6,966 nucleotides of DNA from Bacteroidota bacterium (GTDB lineage: Bacteria > Bacteroidota > Ignavibacteria > UBA10030 > UBA6906). Below are positions 1 to 5,693 of the stretch, piece by piece (position 1 is the stretch's first letter; every line of letters starts with the position of its first letter). A model generated the notes under the pieces. It saw only the letters and a list, made by a program, of their open reading frames with translations, had not been told where the DNA came from and did not search any database. Position numbers and translations under genes: made by a program. Location: contig JAGDMJ010000178.1 of the NCBI GenBank assembly GCA_017860555.1, forward strand, positions 1-6,966, given 5' to 3'.

Positions 1-1959
1 GACCCCGGCGTCGTCAACCGATCAGGAGAACTGGCTTCGTTCTGGAACCCCGATTCCACCGTCTCGAAGCTGGTGCCGTTGATACGTTCCTACAAGCCGG
101 ACGTTATCGTCATCGGCGGGGACTTCCGCGGCGGTTCGTTGCGGTCGACCAGGCAACAGGCCCTTGTGGAGCAGGTCCTCTCGGCAGTCAAACGTGCGGC
201 TTCCGCGAAGGAGGATAGCCTTCGAGCCGGCCCCTGGCGCGTACAACGACTGCTCGAACAGGTGGAAAACCGTGCCGCGGCAAAGGAGCCGCAGTACGAC
301 AATATCCATCCGCTCTGGAAGGTGTCATACCGCGCGATGGGCCTGAAAGCCGCCGACGAATACAGGACGCTCCGATGCCAGCTTCCGGTCTGGCTGAAGC
401 GGGGAGACCGCCGCTACAGCCAGATCGTTCCCGCCGCAAAATCCGCACCCCGGGAGATAACAACAGGTGTGCCTGTGATCAGCCCGAGGCTGAAATCTCT
501 TGCCGCCGCCGTACGCCGCGCCGCGGGCAAGGAGGTGAAAGGAGTCAGGAGCGCTTCACTGGATCCCGTCGTGCGCGCGATCGACTCGCTGAACGTGTTC
601 CTTGCCCGTTATCGCCCAACGCTTGCCACCGACGAACTCCGCGTTGTTTCGTCATGGAAGAACGGATTAGAGGACCTCCGGTGCTCGATCCTGGATGTGT
701 CCATTGCCTATCAGTCGAGCGACAGCCTGGTGACGCAGTCGCAACTCTTTTATCTCAGGTTCACCGGTTTCTCTTCTCGTACGTCCAAGACGCACACAAA
801 GATCTATTTCCCCGGCGTCATGGAGAAGAAATGGGCCATCAACGAATCGTCCACATATCAGTATGATCTTGCCACACCGCAGGAATACCGTGTCATCACC
901 CCCACTCCGATGGATTTCAATTTCCCCGTATCTCAATTTGGGGTAACCCGGCCGTTTGCAAGGACCCGATTTTCGTTCCTGGTGCATCATCAGGATTCCC
1001 TCATCGGGCGAGATTTCATCTACCGCGGCGAGGTACTCCTGCAATCGGGGCCGCGCAGGACATTCGAGTTGCTCACTCCCGCAGTCCGGGCGCTCGATGG
1101 GGAGCCGGTCGTCTACCGGCTCGTGAATATTACGCGGGATGCCTTCGAAGGAGTCATGGAGCTGGTGGACCCGTCGCTGAACCAGACATCGAAGCGGGTG
1201 TTTCTGTCGCAGAAAGACGAAGTCCTTGTGGATACGCTATTCCTTTCCTTCAAGGAGCCTCCCGCACCCGGGACCTCCACGGTGACCCTTTCCCTTTCGG
1301 GCATGGGAGGATCCATCCCCGTGGTGATCCGGAATTTCGAGGCACTGGTGGATTCCGGGGCACGCATCGCGCTCTACTCGGATGTCGGAGATAGCCCCCT
1401 GACGCAAGCCATCCGACGTCTCCGGCTTCCATGTGTTCGGACGAATGCTCTTCAATCGGCTTTATTGGGATCAGCGAACGTCCTGGTTGTGGACCGGGAC
1501 GTTCTGGCGGGGACAGAAGTGCGTCCCGCGCCAATCGATTCCATCCATGCATGGGTTAGCGCCGGCGGACATCTTCTTGTTTTCCCGCAAGGCTCCTCTG
1601 CAAGCAACGGGACTTCCCTGGTGCCATGGGCGAAGTTCCAATCAGGTCCCCTGAGTGCCCCCGGTGACAGCCTGGTTTTCTCTGCGGAGAGTGACCTGCT
1701 GACTCATCCAAACCGGCTTGCCCCAGCCGACTGGTCGAACTGGGTGGTGTCCAGGTCCATGTGGTCGCTCAGCATGCCGGCAGGGAAGCCCGATGAGGTC
1801 GTCATCCGGACGGCAGAGGGTCGACACCCGCTGCTCGTCTCCAGGAAGGAAGGAAAAGGGCGGATCACTCTTGTGTCACTCGACCTCTCCTCGCAACTTG
1901 AGAACCTTCACCCGGGAGTGCATAGGCTCCTCGGGAACCTGTTGAGAGCAGAGAAGTGA
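1..1959 (+). CDS. PIG-L/LmbE-type deacetylase-family protein with C-terminal GATase-like domain (5' end outside the window)
   Basis: The frame is open from base 1, so the true start and the N-terminal metal-binding motif (usually AHPDDE) lie upstream; 652 residues are visible. Numbering from the first visible codon, residues 23-130 resemble the C-terminal half of a PIG-L deacetylase: SKLVPLIRSYKPDVIVIGGD, then a helix, GPWRVQRLL, and YRAMGLKAADEYRTLR in place of the usual SRSMHKSQGFG-like segment. Residues about 340-440 resemble an Ig-like/NEW3 beta domain (VVYRLVNITRDAFEGVMELV). Residues about 453-530 form a GATase-like fold (ARIALYSDVGD, then NVLVVDRDVL, then VSAGGHLLVFPQ). Residues 567-582 carry the family hallmark LTHPNRLAPADWSNWV. 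This architecture is known from FCB-group LmbE proteins thought to act on exported sugar substrates; the actual substrate is unknown. Where relatives have a HGHH-like zinc-ligand motif, this protein has GGSLRST, so catalysis is doubtful. The NHL gene follows one base after the stop. Family placement is fairly sure, function is not. Confidence 0.78.
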   Translation, partial: DPGVVNRSGELASFWNPDSTVSKLVPLIRSYKPDVIVIGGDFRGGSLRSTRQQALVEQVLSAVKRAASAKEDSLRAGPWRVQRLLEQVENRAAAKEPQYDNIHPLWKVSYRAMGLKAADEYRTLRCQLPVWLKRGDRRYSQIVPAAKSAPREITTGVPVISPRLKSLAAAVRRAAGKEVKGVRSASLDPVVRAIDSLNVFLARYRPTLATDELRVVSSWKNGLEDLRCSILDVSIAYQSSDSLVTQSQLFYLRFTGFSSRTSKTHTKIYFPGVMEKKWAINESSTYQYDLATPQEYRVITPTPMDFNFPVSQFGVTRPFARTRFSFLVHHQDSLIGRDFIYRGEVLLQSGPRRTFELLTPAVRALDGEPVVYRLVNITRDAFEGVMELVDPSLNQTSKRVFLSQKDEVLVDTLFLSFKEPPAPGTSTVTLSLSGMGGSIPVVIRNFEALVDSGARIALYSDVGDSPLTQAIRRLRLPCVRTNALQSALLGSANVLVVDRDVLAGTEVRPAPIDSIHAWVSAGGHLLVFPQGSSASNGTSLVPWAKFQSGPLSAPGDSLVFSAESDLLTHPNRLAPADWSNWVVSRSMWSLSMPAGKPDEVVIRTAEGRHPLLVSRKEGKGRITLVSLDLSSQLENLHPGVHRLLGNLLRAEK

Positions 1960-1960
1960 C

Positions 1961-2863
1961 GTGCCTCCTTGCTCAAGAGTTCGAACCTTCGTATCATTGC
2001 ATATGACTCTTCACTCCTTTCTCTGCATCGGTGTCGTTGCCGGCCTTGGCCTTTCCGGTGTGGATGACCTCCAGGATCCAGGCGAGAACAACATCCGCGG
2101 GACGGCGATCAGCGTAGATATCTATGACAATATCTTCGTGCTGGATAGCGAGTCGAGCACGTTGCGAATATACTCCAAAGAACGCGCTTTGCTGCACGAA
2201 GTGGGGGGACAGGGATGGGAACAAGACCGGTTCGACCGGCCGGCCGGGGTCTGGGCGCGGAACGGTATCGATGTCTATGTCGCCGACTACGGCAATCACC
2301 GCATCCAGCGGTACGACCGGAACCTTTCCTTCGTGTCCTCTCTTTCCACGCGGGACAACAGAAACCGCGATGAGCAATTCGGATATCCCTCCGACGTTTC
2401 GCTCTCCCGTACCGGAGATCTCTTCATCTGCGATACGGAGAACTCGCGGATCGTCAAACTCAATACGCTGAACGGGGTCTCGGTTCCGTTCGGCGGTTTC
2501 GGTGCCGGGCAGGGACGCCTCCTGCAGCCATCACGCGCGCAGGTCGGACCGAAGGATAATGTCTACGTTCTGGATGAGGGGCGGGTGCTCGTGTTTGACA
2601 ATTTTGGCAACTACGTACAAGACCTCTCCCCAGGCCTTATCACCGATCCAACTGCCCTCTATGCGGACGAAGAGGGTGTGGCCGTGCTTGACTCGGCCGT
2701 GATCTTCTTTTTTGGTCCGGACGACCGCCCCGGACCTGCCGTCCAGATCGAACCGATCGTTGCCCCGCATAACGTCCGGATCCGTTCGGTCGCCGTGAGC
2801 AACGGTGTGTTATACCTCCTTTCCGAAGCCGGCCTCTATACGGTGCCGGATCCGAGAAAGTGA
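1961..2863 (+). CDS. Exported NHL-repeat beta-propeller protein
   Basis: This is a 300-residue protein built of NHL-type propeller blades. Repeat units are visible as DNIFVLDSESSTLRIYS (about 56-72), then DRPAGVWARNGIDVYVADYG followed by NHRIQRYD (92-119), GYPSDVSLSRTGDLFICDTE followed by NSRIVKLN (141-168), PSRAQVGPKDNVYVLDEGRV (190-209), and degenerate blades to about 295. NHL domains are ligand- or protein-binding scaffolds, so no reaction can be assigned. The N-terminus has a hydrophobic stretch (FLCIGVVAGLGLSG, 20-33) consistent with a signal peptide or anchor. Start choice: GTG at 1961 supplies arginines 6 and 8 for the n-region and has a purine-rich GAGAAG just upstream overlapping the previous stop. 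The alternative ATG at 2003 lacks an SD and positive charges before the hydrophobic core. The one-base gap after the PIG-L gene suggests translational coupling and a shared role in the envelope. Confidence 0.8.
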   Translation: MPPCSRVRTFVSLHMTLHSFLCIGVVAGLGLSGVDDLQDPGENNIRGTAISVDIYDNIFVLDSESSTLRIYSKERALLHEVGGQGWEQDRFDRPAGVWARNGIDVYVADYGNHRIQRYDRNLSFVSSLSTRDNRNRDEQFGYPSDVSLSRTGDLFICDTENSRIVKLNTLNGVSVPFGGFGAGQGRLLQPSRAQVGPKDNVYVLDEGRVLVFDNFGNYVQDLSPGLITDPTALYADEEGVAVLDSAVIFFFGPDDRPGPAVQIEPIVAPHNVRIRSVAVSNGVLYLLSEAGLYTVPDPRK

Positions 2864-2882
2864 TGACGTCCGGTCCTTCCGG

Positions 2883-2924
2883 TCGGGCACCATGGCCGCA
2901 CCCCCGAGTCTCCAAGTTTTTTTT
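2883..2924 (+). terminator. Weak candidate terminator after the NHL gene
   Basis: A run of eight T (2917-2924) lies 53 bases after the NHL stop. The only stem I see before it is TCGGG/CCCGA (2883-2887 with 2903-2907), separated from the T run by 9 bases and with a long loop, so this is a poor intrinsic terminator. The rest of 2864-2970 shows no gene or RNA that I can recognise. Confidence 0.25.
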
Positions 2925-2970
2925 CTGCAGCAATCGAAAAATCGCTTCGTCCAGTGTATATACTATATGA

Positions 2971-3111
2971 GGCGACCGCGTGGCAGGGGATCCATGGCCG
3001 GCGTCTTACAGACTTGCGGACACGCTGGCGTCCTTGAAATCATGGGCGCGACAGGACGGTCTGTTGACGCGCTCAGGAACTTTCTGGCAGCAGGAGAGCT
3101 ATGATGCATGA
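2971..3111 (+). pseudogene. Relic of a REP-associated tyrosine (Y1/TnpA-REP) transposase
   Basis: Between in-frame stops at 2968-2970 and 3109-3111 there is a 46-codon stretch without a convincing start. It reads YRLADTLASLKSWARQDG followed by SGTFWQQESYDA. This resembles the conserved distal segment of REP-associated tyrosine transposases, where a pattern like LS.I..SLKSFTA...N..LGRSG.FWQ.ESYDH.VR is typical. The upstream HxH metal motif and the catalytic tyrosine helix expected downstream are absent. The expected continuation after ESYD is cut off by a stop, and the ssb promoter begins 15 bases later. I therefore read it as a fragment left after decay. The match is from memory of the family pattern and short, so a chance resemblance is possible. 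The frame overlaps a longer but featureless open frame (2805-3104). Confidence 0.5.
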
Positions 3112-3125
3112 GAGCGGTTCTTGCC

Positions 3126-3154
3126 TTGACACTGATTCAAAAACTGCTTAAAAT
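3126..3154 (+). promoter_or_regulatory. Sigma-70-type promoter of ssb
   Basis: A perfect -35 box TTGACA (3126-3131) is followed by exactly 17 bases and a -10 box TAAAAT (3149-3154), one mismatch from consensus. Transcription would start near 3161-3163, giving a 5' leader of about 20 bases that contains the ssb ribosome binding site. Confidence 0.8.
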
Positions 3155-3170
3155 GGGGCATGTAAAAAAT

Positions 3171-3177
3171 AGAGGAG
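3171..3177 (+). promoter_or_regulatory. Ribosome binding site of ssb
   Basis: AGAGGAG sits six bases before the ATG at 3184, a good Shine-Dalgarno match that fixes the ssb start. Confidence 0.8.
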
Positions 3178-3183
3178 CTAAGA

Positions 3184-3621
3184 ATGGCGAAGAGTTTGAA
3201 CAAGGTCATGCTGATCGGCAATCTTGGAAAGGACCCGGAACTGCGCTACACGACGAGCGGTGTCGCGGTAGCCACGTTCAGTCTGGCGACCAACGAGAGC
3301 TGGAAAGACCAGGACGGGAACCTGCAGGAACGCACTGAATGGCACAACATCGTTGCCTGGAAGAAACTTGCCGAAATCTGCGGCGAATGGCTGAAGAAAG
3401 GGAAGAAGATCTATATCGAAGGCCGGATCCAGACCCGCAGCTATGACGACAAGAACACGGGAACAAAGAAGTACATCACCGAAATTGTGGCTGACAATAT
3501 GATCATGTTGGACTACAAAGCGTCTCCTGAAAACGGTGGTGGGGCTCCTTCCATGCCGGAGAAGCCGGCGGCGAACACGGGAGGCGGAGGGAAGGAAGAC
3601 GAAGGAGATCTCCCCTTCTAG
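3184..3621 (+). CDS. ssb: Single-stranded DNA-binding protein
   Basis: SSB coats single-stranded DNA during replication, recombination and repair in the cytoplasm and recruits partner proteins through its C-terminal tip. The 145-residue product has a complete OB fold at about residues 4-110. It opens with LNKVMLIGNLGKDPELRYT, continues with VATFSLATNESW, has the characteristic ERTEWHNIVAWKKLAEI block (49-65), then KKGKKIYIEGRIQTRSY, and ends with ITEIVADNMIML. A short Gly/Pro-rich linker (about 115-137) leads to the acidic tip EDEGDLPF, the partner-binding peptide, which replaces the commoner DDDIPF but keeps the terminal Pro-Phe. The length is on the short side for bacterial SSB because the linker is short. 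It has its own promoter (TTGACA-17-TAAAAT), SD and terminator, so it is probably expressed alone rather than with rpsF/rpsR as in many bacteria. Confidence 0.97.
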   Translation: MAKSLNKVMLIGNLGKDPELRYTTSGVAVATFSLATNESWKDQDGNLQERTEWHNIVAWKKLAEICGEWLKKGKKIYIEGRIQTRSYDDKNTGTKKYITEIVADNMIMLDYKASPENGGGAPSMPEKPAANTGGGGKEDEGDLPF

Positions 3622-3643
3622 TGCCAGAGTGGCCGGATGTCAC

Positions 3644-3680
3644 AAAGGGAAGGTGAACATACTCATTCGCCTTCCCTTTT
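3644..3680 (+). terminator. Intrinsic terminator of ssb
   Basis: A 13-base-pair stem pairs 3644-3656 (AAAGGGAAGGTGA) with 3667-3679 (TCGCCTTCCCTTT), with one G-T wobble and a 10-base loop, ending in TTTT. It starts 22 bases after the ssb stop and separates ssb from ggt. The A-rich left arm could also allow it to work in the opposite direction. Confidence 0.85.
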
Positions 3681-3695
3681 ACATATAGCGGAGTT

Positions 3696-3738
3696 GTTCG
3701 GGATCCGAACGGCTCTCCCGAAATGCTTCTTTTCGGGA
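3696..3738 (+). repeat. Two adjacent inverted repeats upstream of ggt
   Basis: GTTCGGGATCCGAAC (3696-3710) is an inverted repeat with 6-bp arms and a 3-base centre. Six bases later TCCCGAAA (3716-3723) pairs perfectly with TTTCGGGA (3731-3738) around a 7-base loop. The two share the CGGGA/TCCCG element and could pair with each other in alternative ways. They lie between the ssb terminator and ggt, and could be an operator, a leader hairpin or a repeat remnant; nothing in the sequence decides between these. There is no T-run after the second, so it is not a typical terminator. Confidence 0.5.
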
Positions 3739-3799
3739 TGTACGCTTTCCCGGCGACAAGCCATCACGATGCCCGCGGACGTGAGTCGGAACACTCTCT

Positions 3800-5509
3800 A
3801 TGCGTGTCTTCTCGTTTCAATCTGTGCTGACTCTTCTTGCCCTGCTTTGCTGGACGATGCATCTTGGCTCTCCCCATGCCAACGGGGCGTCAAGGAAACC
3901 TGTGAAGGCAGCCGGCGGTATGGCTGTTTCCGCCGACTCGTTTGCCTCGGCGGCGGGGGCCGAGGTGCTCCGGCGGGGGGGCAATGCAGTAGATGCGGCA
4001 GTGATGATGGGGTTTGTCCTGGCCGTGACGTACCCGGAGGCGGGCAATCTTGGCGGCGGTGGTTTCATGCTCATCCGTATGGCGGATGGCAGGGCGACCA
4101 TGATCGACTTCCGTGAGAAAGCTTCTACTGCCGCACACAAGGATATGTTCCTGGATGCCCAGCGGAACCCGGTCCCCGGCATGAGTCAGAGAGGAACCAT
4201 TGCTGCGGGCGTTCCGGGGACCGTTGCAGGATTCCTCCTGGCCCTCGAACGATACGGCACCAGACAAAGATCGGACCTGCTCAAGTATCCCCAGAAGCTC
4301 GCTGCCGAGGGAATCACGGTAAATGAGCGGCTGGCGGAATCGCTGCAGAAGTACTTGCCCGACTCCCTCGCTTCACGCTCTGCCCTGGCCGTCTTCAGGC
4401 CCGGTGGCGTCTCGCTCCGTGCAGGGGATCTGCTGAGACAACCTGAGCTTGCAGGTACCATCCGGGCAATCCGGGAGCGGGGGGCGGACGGATTCTATCG
4501 AGGATCTGTTGCCGGGAAGATCGTTGACGAGGTGAAGAGAGGAGGAGGCATCATGTCTCTTGATGACCTTTCCTCGTACAGGGCTGTCGAGCGACAACCG
4601 CTTACGGGCTCCTACCGGGGCCACGAGATCATGACGGCGGCTCCCCCCGCGGGAGGGGGCGTGACGCTGATTGAAATGCTGAATATCCTGGAACGGTTTG
4701 ACATGAAAGGGAGGGGACACGGTTCGTCCAGGGCCCTTCATCTGTTTACCGCTGCAGCAAGGCGGGCCTATGCCGATCGAGCCCTGTATCTGGGTGATCC
4801 GGACTTTGTCGACGTGCCGGTTGATTCGCTCATCGGGAGGGAATACGGGCTCCGCAATGCAAGCACGATTGATACCCTTCGCGCGGGGCCGAGCGAATCC
4901 GACACTGGAGCTAGAGAGATAAGACAGACAACTCATTTTTGTACGGCCGATAGGTTTGGAAACGCTGTCAGCACGACCTACACGCTGAATGACAATTACG
5001 GATGCAAGACTCTCGTAACCGGAGCCGGGTTCTTCCTGAACAATCAGATGGACGATTTTGCAGTCAAACAGGATGTCCCGAACATGTTCGGCCTGGTCGG
5101 GGGGGACGCCAATGCCATCGCTCCGGGGAAACGCATGCTGAGTTCTATGACCCCGACGATTGTGCTCAAGGACCGGAAGCCCGTGTTGGTGCTGGGTGCA
5201 AGAGGGGGGAGCAGGATCTCGACTTCGGTGGCGCAGGTGATCATGAATGTCATAGATTTTGGGCTCTCGCTTCAGGAGGCAGTTGATGCGCCGCGTATAC
5301 ATTACCAGTGGCGTCCGGACGAGTTGTTGTATGAACTGAACGGCCTTCCCGCCGATGTCGTTGTAAACTTGCGTGCAATAGGTTATCTTGTAAAGGAGAC
5401 CCCGGATCACAACGGAAGGTGTCATGCGCTCATGATCGCTCAGGATGGCAGCACCTTCTTTGGCGCACCGGATCCCCGAGAAGAGGGGGTGGCGATCGGT
5501 TGTGACTGA
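3800..5509 (+). CDS. ggt: Gamma-glutamyltransferase proenzyme (gamma-glutamyltranspeptidase)
   Basis: This Ntn-hydrolase cleaves the gamma-glutamyl bond of glutathione and related compounds and transfers the glutamyl group to water or amino acids, normally in the periplasm. The 569-residue precursor has a signal peptide (about 1-30, core FQSVLTLLALLCWTM, likely cleavage near HANGA). The proenzyme would self-cleave before Thr377 in QTTHF, giving a small subunit of 193 residues, close to the usual 190. Other expected active-site elements are present: Arg106 in DFREKA for the substrate carboxylate, Asn397 in TYTLN, NNQMDDF (414-420), SSM (448-450) and GGSR (469-472). The stretch VPNMFGLVGGDANAI (426-440) indicates an E. 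coli-type enzyme that retains the lid loop. No residue looks missing. The ATG at 3800 has only a weak GGA upstream, but it gives the signal peptide. The gene sits between the ssb terminator and an AT-rich gap, so it is probably a single-gene unit. Confidence 0.96.
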   Translation: MRVFSFQSVLTLLALLCWTMHLGSPHANGASRKPVKAAGGMAVSADSFASAAGAEVLRRGGNAVDAAVMMGFVLAVTYPEAGNLGGGGFMLIRMADGRATMIDFREKASTAAHKDMFLDAQRNPVPGMSQRGTIAAGVPGTVAGFLLALERYGTRQRSDLLKYPQKLAAEGITVNERLAESLQKYLPDSLASRSALAVFRPGGVSLRAGDLLRQPELAGTIRAIRERGADGFYRGSVAGKIVDEVKRGGGIMSLDDLSSYRAVERQPLTGSYRGHEIMTAAPPAGGGVTLIEMLNILERFDMKGRGHGSSRALHLFTAAARRAYADRALYLGDPDFVDVPVDSLIGREYGLRNASTIDTLRAGPSESDTGAREIRQTTHFCTADRFGNAVSTTYTLNDNYGCKTLVTGAGFFLNNQMDDFAVKQDVPNMFGLVGGDANAIAPGKRMLSSMTPTIVLKDRKPVLVLGARGGSRISTSVAQVIMNVIDFGLSLQEAVDAPRIHYQWRPDELLYELNGLPADVVVNLRAIGYLVKETPDHNGRCHALMIAQDGSTFFGAPDPREEGVAIGCD

Positions 5510-5524
5510 TTCGGTGTGGAACGA

Positions 5525-5545
5525 TTATTCACATTCTTATCCACA
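5525..5545 (+). promoter_or_regulatory. Tandem pair of consensus DnaA boxes
   Basis: TTATTCACA (5525-5533) and TTATCCACA (5537-5545) both fit the DnaA consensus TTATNCACA without mismatch. They have the same orientation and their starts are 12 bases apart, close to one helical turn. They begin 15 bases after the ggt stop and face an AT-rich tract (about 5580-5660). Confidence 0.75.
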
Positions 5546-5574
5546 TCACGATCAACAGCTGGGGCAGTCTCATA

Positions 5575-5589
5575 ACCGTCTTTAACGGT
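5575..5589 (+). repeat. Short inverted repeat between the DnaA boxes
   Basis: ACCGT (5575-5579) and ACGGT (5585-5589) form 5-bp arms around CTTTA. No T-run follows, so it is not a convincing ggt terminator. It could be an operator half-site pair or chance. Confidence 0.3.
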
Positions 5590-5674
5590 AGTCTGTAAAT
5601 ATATGGAAAACAAAAAGTTGTGAAATGGTTTGCGAGAAGTCGCTATTTTATTTGTCAATCATGTGACTCAGGAG

Positions 5675-5683
5675 TGTGGATAA
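5675..5683 (-). promoter_or_regulatory. Third consensus DnaA box, inverted, in the carA leader
   Basis: TGTGGATAA is the reverse complement of TTATCCACA, a perfect DnaA box, opposite in orientation to the tandem pair about 130 bases upstream. It ends ten bases before the carA ATG and three bases before its SD, so bound DnaA would overlap carA transcription or translation signals. Confidence 0.7.
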
Positions 5684-5686
5684 CTT

Positions 5687-5690
5687 GGAG
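5687..5690 (+). promoter_or_regulatory. Ribosome binding site deciding the carA start
   Basis: GGAG lies three bases before ATG 5694. The in-frame GTG at 5676 has AGGAG only one base upstream, which is too close to work well, so the ATG is preferred. The spacing for the ATG is also a little short. Confidence 0.5.
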
Positions 5691-5693
5691 ACA

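Noticed and set aside
2805..3104. 99-codon + strand frame spanning the NHL 3' end and the gap before ssb
   Set aside because: It overlaps the end of the NHL gene, has no SD and no recognisable motif. The transposase-like signal is in a different frame of the same stretch.
3800..3890. Possible lipoprotein lipobox in the ggt signal (LALLC)
   Set aside because: The residue before Cys17 is Leu rather than Gly, Ala or Ser, and the Cys lies within the hydrophobic core, so an ordinary signal peptide is more likely.
3637..4116. 159-codon + strand frame covering the ssb terminator and the 5' part of ggt
   Set aside because: It reads through the terminator hairpin and the ggt leader, and its product is low-complexity (Cys/Gly/Arg-rich) out-of-frame ggt sequence.
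4373..5425. 350-codon open frame on the - strand
   Set aside because: It lies entirely inside ggt, whose + strand product has every expected catalytic motif. The antisense product has no recognisable domain and the long frame is explained by the GC-rich coding strand.
5580..5655. Possible carA promoter elements (TATATG near 5600, TATTTT at 5644, TTGTGA at 5618)
   Set aside because: No pair has a good -35 and -10 at 16-18 base spacing; the best pair (TTGTGA/TATTTT) is 20 bases apart, so these may simply reflect AT richness.
5676..5693. GTG start for carA giving six extra residues (MDNLET)
   Set aside because: The SD AGGAG would be only one base from the GTG. CarA proteins typically begin at the MKAKLVLENG segment, and the GTG lies inside a DnaA box.
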